DNA of 60,475 bases from positions 1 to 60,475 of the forward strand of contig CAZLYC010000010.1 of the NCBI GenBank assembly GCA_964563755.1. The letters are read 5' to 3'. Each line of letters opens with the position of its first letter. The first letter of the stretch is position 1. Shown here one piece after another: positions 50,270 through 57,920 of this stretch. The position numbers and the translations under genes are program-made. The stretch is from JABMQF01 sp964563755 (GTDB taxonomy: Archaea > Nanobdellota > Nanobdellia > Woesearchaeales > UBA11576). The notes under the pieces were generated by a model. That model was not told where the DNA came from. It was given only the letters and a program-made list of their open reading frames with translations, and did not search any database.

Positions 50270-52294
50270 CTATTCGTCGTTGGCTTCTTCTATAGCGGAT
50301 AATACTGGTGTCTTGCCCTTCCATTCGAGGGCTTCCTTAAGGACTTGTGATATTGTCTCAACAGGTATTATCTCTATCTTGTCGAGTTTCTCTTTGCTTA
50401 TTATGATATCCTGCAGGTTTGATTTTGGAACCAGGATTCTTTTTATGCCTGCCTCGATTGCAGCCTCTACTTTTGCTGTTACTCCTCCTACTGGCAGGAC
50501 TTCTCCTCTTACTGATAATGAACCTGTCATCGCGGTGTCTTGTTTTACAGGTATCTTCTTGAGCGCAGATATTATTGAAGTCGCGACCGCTATCGATGCG
50601 GAGTCTCCCTCTACTCCCTCATATGTCTGCAGGAACTGGACATAGACATCATATTTCTGTATGTCCTCGCCGAAGTATTTCTTTATTATCGCTGATACGT
50701 TCTTGACTGCCTCTTTCGCTATCTCTCCGAGTTTTCCTGTTGCGACGAATTCTTTCTCTTTTCCGCCAGGGGTCACTTGTGATTCTATCGGCAGTATTAT
50801 TCCTGAGTATGATGCCTCTCCGCCGATGACCGCGAGTCCATTCACTCTTCCGACTATCTTTCCTTTTGTTATTATGACTTCGTATTCTTTCTTGCGTTCT
50901 ATGAACTTGTCTGCTATCTGCTGCTCAAGTGATCGTGCTATCTGTTTTGCGCCTGTGACATGCGCTCTTGTGACGAGCTTTGCTTTCTTCTCGAGTGCCA
51001 GGTCTCCTGCTGCTCTTACAAGACCGCCGAGGTCTCTCAGCCTGAGCGTAAGATGGTTTTTCCTGTTCGCCCTTCGTCTTGCTTCTTCTATTATTTCTTC
51101 TACAGCGTCCTTGCTGAAGTGCGGTATCTTCTTGTCCTTCACGACTTCCTGCGCGACGAAAACTGCAATCTTCCACCTGTTCTCAGGTGTGTCAGGCACT
51201 GTCTCGTTCATGTATACTTCGTAGCCATATCCTCTTATTCTTGACCTTAGTGCAGGATGCATGTTCTTTACTGTCTCGAGGTTTCCTGCTGCTACAAGGA
51301 TGAAGTCGCATGGCACTGGTTCTGTCCTGACCATAGCTCCTGCGCTTCTTTCTGATTGTCCTGTTATTGCGTACTTCCTTTCCTGCAGGGCAGACAATAA
51401 TTCTTGCTGAGTATGAGGCTGGAGTGTCGCTATCTCATCTATGAATAGCACTCCCTTGTTTGCCTTGTGTATCATTCCTGCTACGACTCGCTCATGTGCT
51501 GGCGTCCCTAGTCCTCCGCTCTGGAATGGGTCATGAAGCACGTCCCCAAGCAATGCTCCTGCGTGGCCTCCTGTAGCGTCAAGGAATGGTGCCTGATCTT
51601 TCTTGAAGTTGTCTACGACTATCTTCGGCACTCCAAGATTTTCTTTTCCTCCTGCAGGCGCTCTCCTGCCAAGGTTGAGGAATATTACGAATGCTGCGAG
51701 GAACATCATCCCTCCTAGGAAGAATGCGGCGAACATTATGTCTGATTTGTAGTGCGAGCGGACCCACCATGGCGCTATCATCGCGAGTATCGCGAGTACG
51801 AACATGAGAAGGTTCTGATTCTTGAACATAGACATTGATTCTATCCTTGCTCTCTGGACTAATTCTCTTCCCTCTCCTGCGTTGACTGTCCTTATGAGCG
51901 GCTGGTTCTCGTCGTTAGGATTAGGGAATGATATTATGTCTACAAGTTTCTCTTTCGGAAGGAGTTCTGCGAGCGCGAGGCCTAGCATAGATTTTCCTGT
52001 GCCTGGTTCTCCAATCAAGAAGACGTGTCTTCTTTGCAATGCTGCTTTCTTTATGAGGTCGACACCAGCCTCTTGTCCTATGACCTGTCCGACTATCTTG
52101 TCAGAGACTGTTATCTCGCTTGTGTCTTTTAGTGATGAGAAACGTTCTTGCGGGGTTCTTTTGTCCTCTTTTGCAGGCTTCGCTTCCTTGCCAGAGGTTT
52201 TTTCAGCACTCTTGACAGTAGCTTTCTCTACAGTAGCCTTCGCGCTAGAAACTGTTTTTTCCCTCTTTTTATCTGGACTCTTCTTTCCAGGCAT
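50270..52294 (-). CDS. lonB: Membrane-anchored ATP-dependent Lon protease (LonB)
   Basis: The 674-residue protease has a Lys-rich N-tail, an AAA+ domain with Walker A GEPGTGKS and Walker B GVLFIDEIATLQ, two membrane helices inside the AAA+ domain (LLMFVLAILAMIAPWWV and IMFAAFFLGGMMFLAAFVIF), and the protease domain with Ser565 in GDSAS and Lys608 in GVTAK, 43 residues apart as in all Lon enzymes. It degrades damaged membrane and soluble proteins. Confidence 0.97.
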   Translation of the reverse strand: MPGKKSPDKKREKTVSSAKATVEKATVKSAEKTSGKEAKPAKEDKRTPQERFSSLKDTSEITVSDKIVGQVIGQEAGVDLIKKAALQRRHVFLIGEPGTGKSMLGLALAELLPKEKLVDIISFPNPNDENQPLIRTVNAGEGRELVQRARIESMSMFKNQNLLMFVLAILAMIAPWWVRSHYKSDIMFAAFFLGGMMFLAAFVIFLNLGRRAPAGGKENLGVPKIVVDNFKKDQAPFLDATGGHAGALLGDVLHDPFQSGGLGTPAHERVVAGMIHKANKGVLFIDEIATLQPHTQQELLSALQERKYAITGQSERSAGAMVRTEPVPCDFILVAAGNLETVKNMHPALRSRIRGYGYEVYMNETVPDTPENRWKIAVFVAQEVVKDKKIPHFSKDAVEEIIEEARRRANRKNHLTLRLRDLGGLVRAAGDLALEKKAKLVTRAHVTGAKQIARSLEQQIADKFIERKKEYEVIITKGKIVGRVNGLAVIGGEASYSGIILPIESQVTPGGKEKEFVATGKLGEIAKEAVKNVSAIIKKYFGEDIQKYDVYVQFLQTYEGVEGDSASIAVATSIISALKKIPVKQDTAMTGSLSVRGEVLPVGGVTAKVEAAIEAGIKRILVPKSNLQDIIISKEKLDKIEIIPVETISQVLKEALEWKGKTPVLSAIEEANDE

Positions 52295-52355
52295 GCTGCA
52301 GACGATAGATTAGTAGTATATAAAGATTATGAACAGTAGATAATATAGAGCAAAA

Positions 52356-52451
52356 GTAATGCCACCTAGCGAGCATCGAGTTATTTATCTGGCAATGACG
52401 CAGTTCAGCAAGCAACAACAGGAAAAATAGTCAGTGCGAGCATAGCATTAC
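52356..52451 (+). repeat. Dispersed structured repeat, type A, copy A12
   Basis: GTAATGCCAC starts and ATAGCATTAC ends the copy; the inner part of the stem is weakened by two mismatches. CTA-GCGAGC and GTGCGAGC are intact. Core GCAGTTCAGCAAGCAACAAC. It ends 10 bases before the stop of the scpA gene. Confidence 0.9.
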
Positions 52452-52461
52452 AAATAGATGA

Positions 52462-53511
52462 TTACACAATAGGACTATCAGATTCAGGAGAGCTGGTTGG
52501 TTCAGGTGTCTCTGGTGCAACTGTCTCTGTCACAGGCCCATCTAATGCTGCTTCCGCTACAGGAAGTTCCTCTTTTACTGCTTCTTTTTTCTTTGACAGT
52601 TTTCTCGCTTTTCTAGGCTTCTCTTTCGGGAATCCAAGATCATCATCAGAACTTTCAGATTTCTCTTTTGCCATCGTGACCCATATCTCGCCGAAGTGGT
52701 CTGTCTGGTTAAGGTCAAGCTTCCTTGCATTTGTCAAGTGCAGCAAGGGTATGAATGTGAATATCTTATCTTCCTTGGCTTCGCCAGGAACAAGGCTTGT
52801 GAATGATACTTTGCCATTCGTATCTGCAGCAAGGAAATTCATGACATCCTCATATAGCGAATTCATTAACTGTGAGATATCATATTTCTTCTCAGGCATA
52901 TTCATGGTCCTTGTCTGTATCTGATTGAGGACTCTTCGTCTCCTTACGTTGAGTGCTACTGCTAGAGCATCTATCAGGTCATATACAGAGACTTTTCTCT
53001 TCCTAGGCTGCGGTGTCCTAGGCACGAGCTGCATCTGGTCCTTGTTCATAGTCATGCCCATGTTGTTGAGCTGACCGTCTACGAAACCTTGCTCTTCAGC
53101 ATAGAGGTCTTCATTGTTCTCGCCTGATGCCAAGAGCCTGTCGAATTCAAGCATATCCTCGCCAACCAGCCTGCTTGATTTTATCCTGAGAAGCAGCGCT
53201 GCTGCGAGAAGCACTTTGCCGGATATCCTCAGGTTCATCTCCTTGAGTTTCTTTAGTGTCTTGATGAACATCTTAGAAAGGAGCGATACATTGATGTCCC
53301 AAGGGTCCATCTGTTCTGATTTCACTAGCTCGAGTATGATTGTCCTCCAGCTTATCTCATCCTCTTTCATCAGGATGTTATATATCTGTTCATGGTGTTC
53401 CTGCTTATGCTCTGCTGGAACTGCCTCTTGTGGCTGTTGCTCTACTGCAGGCTCTACCAGGTTCACATTTTGAGAACTGCCTTCTTCAGGCGTTTTCTGT
53501 TCGTCCATCAT
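52462..53511 (-). CDS. scpA: ScpA-like segregation and condensation protein (kleisin)
   Basis: The 349-residue protein has the kleisin N-terminal part ELVKSEQMDPWDINVSLLSKMF, the central LLAAALLLRIKSSRLV, and a C-terminal winged-helix domain (FTFIPLLHLTNARKLDLNQTDHFGEIWV). ScpA bridges SMC heads in chromosome organisation. Long Glu/Ser/Pro tails lie at both ends (residues 1-40 and 275-349). SMC and ScpB are not in the window. Two adjacent ATG codons (53511, 53508) are equally good starts. Confidence 0.9.
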   Translation of the reverse strand: MMDEQKTPEEGSSQNVNLVEPAVEQQPQEAVPAEHKQEHHEQIYNILMKEDEISWRTIILELVKSEQMDPWDINVSLLSKMFIKTLKKLKEMNLRISGKVLLAAALLLRIKSSRLVGEDMLEFDRLLASGENNEDLYAEEQGFVDGQLNNMGMTMNKDQMQLVPRTPQPRKRKVSVYDLIDALAVALNVRRRRVLNQIQTRTMNMPEKKYDISQLMNSLYEDVMNFLAADTNGKVSFTSLVPGEAKEDKIFTFIPLLHLTNARKLDLNQTDHFGEIWVTMAKEKSESSDDDLGFPKEKPRKARKLSKKKEAVKEELPVAEAALDGPVTETVAPETPEPTSSPESDSPIV

Positions 53512-53679
53512 GCCTCAACAAAATTTTGCAGGTATTTAAACTTGTTCACATCAGGAAAATCCTCTCTTTAAAAAAGTTTCGTTTTTGTTACCACTTAATA
53601 AATACGACACTAAGCATGACAAGCTTTATAAACCTCGTATTTACTCAGGAAAACGCGCAAATTTTAAATATAAATAATA

Positions 53680-53843
53680 GGGCTCGTGGTCTAGCGGCTA
53701 TGACAACTCCCTTACACGGAGTAGGTCACCGGTTCGAAACAGCCTTTTAGAAAAAGCCTGGGGAAAACATATGCGACATTCGCAACCTCCGGGTTGCTCA
53801 GTCCCATACAGGCGAAGAGGTTACGAAAGTCCGGTCGGGCCCA
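53680..53843 (+). tRNA. tRNA-Val(TAC) with a roughly 90-base intron in the T-loop
   Basis: Acceptor GGGCTCG pairs with CGGGCCC; anticodon stem ACTCC/GGAGT with loop CTTACAC gives anticodon TAC. The T-stem ACCGG (53728-53732) continues TTCGA, then about 91 extra bases follow before CCGGT (53831-53835). Removing them rebuilds a normal T-arm. The exact cut is uncertain because CGAAA occurs at both borders. The intron holds hairpins but no reading frame. Confidence 0.85.
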
Positions 53844-53891
53844 TCATATTCATTAGAAAAAATCTCAAACTTTTTAAAAAGTTTTCAAACC

Positions 53892-53962
53892 GCGCCAGTG
53901 GTTGAATGGTACAATGGGGCCTTGCCAAGGCTTCGGCCCGGGTTCGATTCCCGGCTGGCGCA
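53892..53962 (+). tRNA. tRNA-Gly(GCC)
   Basis: A 71-base intron-free tRNA: acceptor GCGCCAG/CTGGCGC, anticodon loop TTGCCAA (anticodon GCC), and T-arm with GGTTCGATTCC. It follows tRNA-Val by 48 bases. It is the only one of five tRNAs in the window without extra sequence. Confidence 0.95.
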
Positions 53963-54034
53963 TAGAACACTTTTGCGACAATTTAACGCATCTAATATGA
54001 ATTAGATGAGGTCGAAAAAAAGAGGAGGAATTGA

Positions 54035-54505
54035 ATGGAAAGGATGAACATTTCTCTAGTTATTCTCATTACTTTTGTAGCAACCACTCTGTTCCTGATT
54101 ACCCTGATGTTCATAGTGGTGAACATTTACGGGATTGACATAACAATCAACCCCAAAGAACCAGTAGTTGACAAGGAAGTGATATATCCCGAGAAGTGCG
54201 ATTTGCTTCCTGATTTTTATTGCTTGGATTTTTCAGGCAACGATGCTGGCGTGACCCTAATCATTCAGAACAATGCGAGTTTTGAAATTAGGGACCTGAA
54301 GGTCACTATCAATTTTCTCGACGGGGACATATCTTGCGTAGATTGGAGCGGGGACTCTACGCTTGTAGCTGATGAGATAGATACCTTCACTTGTTCAGGA
54401 CCGCTTTACTACGGCCAACACATAGGAAAAGTGAAGATTGATTATGTGAACGCTGAGACTACTCTTGCAAACTCAAAATCTGGAAACATCATTGTAAACG
54501 TTTAG
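54035..54505 (+). CDS. Small membrane-anchored extracellular protein, pilin-like N-terminus
   Basis: The 156-residue protein has one N-terminal helix (residues 6-31, ISLVILITFVATTLFLITLMFIV) with almost no leader before it, then a beta-rich domain with CDLLPDFYCLDF and CVDWSGDS...FTCSG, four cysteines that may form disulfides. This resembles archaeal pilin-like or DUF-type secreted proteins, but I see no clear class III signal motif. A GAGGAGG site lies upstream of the ATG at 54035. Confidence 0.65.
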   Translation: MERMNISLVILITFVATTLFLITLMFIVVNIYGIDITINPKEPVVDKEVIYPEKCDLLPDFYCLDFSGNDAGVTLIIQNNASFEIRDLKVTINFLDGDISCVDWSGDSTLVADEIDTFTCSGPLYYGQHIGKVKIDYVNAETTLANSKSGNIIVNV

Positions 54506-54554
54506 ATGGAGCAATTCCTGCTCTAGCAAATCCATATCTGAAGCAAATTAAGAA

Positions 54555-55361
54555 TCAGCGTCTTTCTAGTTCCTTTATCCGTCTCTCCAGCTGCGCGACA
54601 CGGGAATGTAGCTGGTTTGACCTTGTCTGCAGGACTTTTCTTATTATGTCTGTCTTGACTGAATGTATTTTTTTCTTCAGTGTCTCCTCGCGTGCCTTGA
54701 CTATCGAATAAAGTTTCTGCAGCCTGTGGAGACGTGATATCTTTGATTCAGGTATCATGCTTTTGAGTATTGCAGATAATGCGTATACTGCAAGGAAGAG
54801 CGCAACTCCTGCTGCAAGGGTGTTGGCATCAAGAGGTATGTTGTCGGAGTTGACCAGCACTATGACCACATATGCTGTGACGTTTATCTGCACTGTGCCC
54901 ATTATGAAAAGAGCCACTCCTTCCGGAACCCAATGGAAGAAGCTTATCAGCGACAGGAGCATCCCGTACATGAAAAGCCCGAGTATTATCAGCACCTTTG
55001 GTTCCTCGAACTGTAGCAGAGAATAAAAGAAATCGTTTACAGACGCAGCTCCTGAATTTATGTATAGCTGCTGAAGCAGTGATGTGGATATGAATATGAG
55101 CGCTACTGAGTTGCCGAATGCATCATCCCAGCCAAGCGACTCATCCTTGTTCCTGCCGAAGTATGCCTGCATCAGGAAAAGGGTTATTAGCATAGGAGCA
55201 AGTGTCCATAGCATATCGCCGTGTTCCATCGGCGCGAGAACGAGGTCTGCTGCGCGAGGGAAGACAGTATTTATCACATAGTCTATCGGAGGAGGAATAG
55301 TAGCGTTTGTTGTCTGGTTTATAGACTCATTGACTATTATTGTTACGTTGTCAAGTACCAT
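54555..55361 (-). CDS. Multi-span membrane protein with C-terminal coiled coil
   Basis: The 268-residue protein has an exposed N-terminal part with several NxT/NxS sequons (NVTIIVNESINQTTNATI), six or so membrane helices (for example LWTLAPMLITLFLMQAYF, VALFIMGTVQINVTAYVVIVL), and a C-terminal basic coiled coil of about 60 residues that faces the cytosol. I do not recognise a family. It stands alone on the minus strand. Confidence 0.68.
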   Translation of the reverse strand: MVLDNVTIIVNESINQTTNATIPPPIDYVINTVFPRAADLVLAPMEHGDMLWTLAPMLITLFLMQAYFGRNKDESLGWDDAFGNSVALIFISTSLLQQLYINSGAASVNDFFYSLLQFEEPKVLIILGLFMYGMLLSLISFFHWVPEGVALFIMGTVQINVTAYVVIVLVNSDNIPLDANTLAAGVALFLAVYALSAILKSMIPESKISRLHRLQKLYSIVKAREETLKKKIHSVKTDIIRKVLQTRSNQLHSRVAQLERRIKELERR

Positions 55362-55440
55362 TGTGCCTCTTTTTTGTTTTGATGGATTAGAATATATTTA
55401 AACATATCAGTTTCGGATGGCACAATATAGAACTGATAAG

Positions 55441-56133
55441 TCACTTGATATCCTTGTTCAGAAAATCCTCTCTAGAGAATATCTCAAGCGGTTTCCTCTG
55501 TTGCTTGTACTCTGCAGGGTTCTTTCCTATGTCGTTGTTTAGCGCTATTACATCTTCGAACTGCATTGCGTAGCTGATTATGAGTTTGCTTCTTCTTGAT
55601 TTCTTGAGTTCCTGCACTATTTTATATTTATAGAGCTCGATTGGAGAATTGCTTTCTAGTTCTTCTTCTTTTTTTGTGTCTAGTTCTTCTTCTTTTTTTG
55701 TGAGCAGCACGACAATGCCTTTGGATTCTGCAACTATCTTTTTCGCGTTCAGCTTCGTGGACAGGTCATCATCTATCTGAGAGTAAGTCATGCCTACATA
55801 ATCTGTAGAGTTCGCATCGACAAGGCGATAGATGAAAGTGGTGTCAAAAGGCTTGTGTGTCTCCTCTTTCTGTATCTCGATTAGCTTTAGCGCGTGTCTG
55901 TATCCATTTGTTATCTTGTAATGATGCGGGCTTGAGTGATGGACAAGACCTCGCATCTCGAGGAACTGCAAGGTGCGCAAGTCTGTCAGGAATGAACCAG
56001 GGTTTTCGCATTTATCCTCGAATGTCTTTGAATCGAGAGTCTCAAACCTTGCCATGGCTATATGGTCGTCGACTATGTCTAAGAGAGGATCAGTCTTCCT
56101 ATTGCCGATTATAAGAGTAGATAATTTGTCCAT
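55441..56133 (-). CDS. Uncharacterised protein with possible winged-helix N-terminus and internal repeat
   Basis: The 230-residue protein has a helical N-terminal half (LTDLRTLQFLEMRGLVHHS and HHYKITNGYRHALKLIE) that looks like a winged helix, and a C-terminal alpha/beta half (IYRLVDANSTDYVGMTY, KLIISYAMQFEDVIAL). Residues about 146-160 contain two copies of TKKEEEL, made by two tandem 24-base units in the DNA (about 55656-55703). No function is assigned. Confidence 0.6.
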   Translation of the reverse strand: MDKLSTLIIGNRKTDPLLDIVDDHIAMARFETLDSKTFEDKCENPGSFLTDLRTLQFLEMRGLVHHSSPHHYKITNGYRHALKLIEIQKEETHKPFDTTFIYRLVDANSTDYVGMTYSQIDDDLSTKLNAKKIVAESKGIVVLLTKKEEELDTKKEEELESNSPIELYKYKIVQELKKSRRSKLIISYAMQFEDVIALNNDIGKNPAEYKQQRKPLEIFSREDFLNKDIK

Positions 56134-56260
56134 GTCAAACCCCTACAAAGATATTGTTTGTTCAATTAATAAATTTTTTGAAGCGGATATTTGCAATTTG
56201 ATAAAAAAAGCATGTTCTTCGTTTTATTAATCTCGTTTCTGTTCAATCTCCCGGTGTTTT

Positions 56261-56707
56261 ATGGGAGATGTCATAGTTGTAAGTCCGTCTATAGTTAGGC
56301 CTACCGAGATTGACCTGCGGGAAGATAGCTTAAGAGGTATCTTGAGTTTCTACAGCAATGGACGGGAGAAAGAGATAGCCCCGCCTGCGGTTACGATATA
56401 TAATAAAGAGTATCTGACGCTTGACGGTCACAACAGGCTGGCGATTGCGGATCTTTTAGGGATAAGCATTCCTGTCTATGTTGCGGATAATTTTGGGGAT
56501 TTCATGAGGCCAGAAAGGTTTCCTTTGATAGACTACAAGTTCCTCAGTGAGATGAATGAGAATATAGAGATGAGGTTCAGTTACTGCGCATACACGTTAA
56601 ATAAGCTTGAAGACCAGGGCATCTTCAGTTTCTACCAGCTTAGGCAAAGGTACGGATTCATGGATTCGATGGACTCGCTTGAGGCGCGTCTTAAGAAGAT
56701 TGCATAA
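56261..56707 (+). CDS. ParB/Srx-like domain protein
   Basis: The 148-residue protein contains LTLDGHNRLAIADLLGISIPVYV (about residues 49-72), the DGHHR motif of ParB/sulfiredoxin-like domains, which bind or hydrolyse nucleotides. The rest is alpha/beta with no recognisable DNA-binding part. It precedes the convergent HAD-PRTase gene by four bases. Its role may be linked to that gene and dprA, but this is a guess from position. Confidence 0.7.
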   Translation: MGDVIVVSPSIVRPTEIDLREDSLRGILSFYSNGREKEIAPPAVTIYNKEYLTLDGHNRLAIADLLGISIPVYVADNFGDFMRPERFPLIDYKFLSEMNENIEMRFSYCAYTLNKLEDQGIFSFYQLRQRYGFMDSMDSLEARLKKIA

Positions 56708-56711
56708 TTGC

Positions 56712-57920
56712 TCAGCACCCGATAGTGCGTCCTATCACTATACCATATATGTTTCCGTTGTAGCCTGAATGTCGCAGCATCCTCGCTATCGCGGTCAGTT
56801 GTGAACCTGTCTTTGTGATGTCATCGAATATTATTATGTTCTTAGGCTGGAATTTTTTTGGGAACTCGTTCCTGTCTCCTATTGTCCTGTAGTGGAAATG
56901 TTCCATCCTCTGTCCCATCAGGTGTGCTTCTTTTTTGGGGTACACTCTGCAGAATCTTCTTTTAGTCTTGTCATCCCAGTTGAAGAATTCTGTGTTTAGC
57001 TTATGTGCGATGTACTGATTGATATCCAGGTTATAGCAGAAGTCCGGAGAGGAGTTTGGCGACGCGAACACGTAAGTGTTGCTCTTGATGCCTAGCCTGT
57101 CGATGAGTTCTGTTATCTGTCTATAGAAATGATTTATGGCGTGCAAGTAAGTGCCTCCGCTTCTCACCATCCCGTTGTAGAAGTATTTTTCAGTCATGCC
57201 CTGTTTTATCTGTTCTATGTTCCTTGATTTGGCTTCCTTGAACGTGAGTATCATCGGTGAGTCTGACATCTTGAACATGCTGGTACCTGTAGGATGGTAG
57301 TCTGTGACCTTCTCTATCTTTATCTCAGGGTCAATTGCATACAATGATTTGTCTTCTAAAAACTTGTAGTTGACCGGGTCTTTCCTATCTGAGTAGCCGA
57401 TGTTTCCTGATTCGAACTCGTCTACAAGGAGCTCGAGCTCTTGAGCGCTGTCTATTATGACTGAAGGCTCTGAACGGTTTATCTTCCTCTGCTCAAAATT
57501 TCCTGACCACATCACTGCTGCGGATGAGACATGGCATCCGTGCGCTGCAATCACGTCGTTAGGTGTGTCTCCTATGACCAGCACATCATCATTTTTTGCA
57601 TATAGTCCGCGTATGAGCATCTCAAGATTCTGATGAAGAGGCTTTTCCATGCTACCGTATACTGGCAGGTCGTCAGGAAATCCATGTTTCTGCAACATTG
57701 CCTTTGCGTATCTGTCAGGAGCATTGGTTACAACAGTCACATTTTTGAATTTCTTGTGTAGCTGTGCGACTTTCTTTCGTATGCTGTCGTCGAATGAATT
57801 TGTAGGCACCAGTTCAGGATGGTCTACGACAAACTGTCTGCCTGCGGAGGTCTTCATGTAAGGCCATACTTGTGATGTATCGACAAGTGTGCAATCAAAG
57901 TCGAAGAAATAGCGTTTCAT
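56712..57920 (-). CDS. HAD phosphatase fused to a phosphoribosyltransferase domain
   Basis: The 402-residue protein begins with a HAD domain (FFDFDCTLVD at residues 5-14; VVTNAPDRYAK; VIGDTPNDVIAA), followed after residue 215 by a helical linker and a C-terminal phosphoribosyltransferase with the PRPP loop IIIFDDITKTGSQL (residues 362-375). The fusion might remove phosphate and transfer ribose in one nucleotide pathway. It overlaps dprA by four bases. DprA next to a PRTase is a known gene pairing (as with ComF in bacteria). Confidence 0.82.
   Translation of the reverse strand: MKRYFFDFDCTLVDTSQVWPYMKTSAGRQFVVDHPELVPTNSFDDSIRKKVAQLHKKFKNVTVVTNAPDRYAKAMLQKHGFPDDLPVYGSMEKPLHQNLEMLIRGLYAKNDDVLVIGDTPNDVIAAHGCHVSSAAVMWSGNFEQRKINRSEPSVIIDSAQELELLVDEFESGNIGYSDRKDPVNYKFLEDKSLYAIDPEIKIEKVTDYHPTGTSMFKMSDSPMILTFKEAKSRNIEQIKQGMTEKYFYNGMVRSGGTYLHAINHFYRQITELIDRLGIKSNTYVFASPNSSPDFCYNLDINQYIAHKLNTEFFNWDDKTKRRFCRVYPKKEAHLMGQRMEHFHYRTIGDRNEFPKKFQPKNIIIFDDITKTGSQLTAIARMLRHSGYNGNIYGIVIGRTIGC

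Larger units (their letters stand above)
53512..54034. other. tRNA-Val/tRNA-Gly intergenic region
   Basis: This gap holds a TATA box (CTTTATAAAC, 53624-53633), tRNA-Val (53680-53843) and tRNA-Gly (53892-53962). The TATA box lies 47 bases before tRNA-Val, so both tRNAs probably share one transcript. The 5' 110 bases include the scpA upstream region; no gene is seen there. Confidence 0.7.

Noticed and set aside
1855..52451. A CRISPR array as the source of the repeats
   Set aside because: The copies are about 1-10 kb apart, not separated by short spacers, and each has an internal fold and diverged cores. No cas genes are present; the Cas4-like nuclease at 2734 is a lone RecB-type protein.
53738..53828. 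tRNA-Val insert as RNase P RNA
   Set aside because: GAGG...GAAAGTCC resembles part of the conserved RNase P core, but the segment is only about 90 bases and lacks the other conserved regions.
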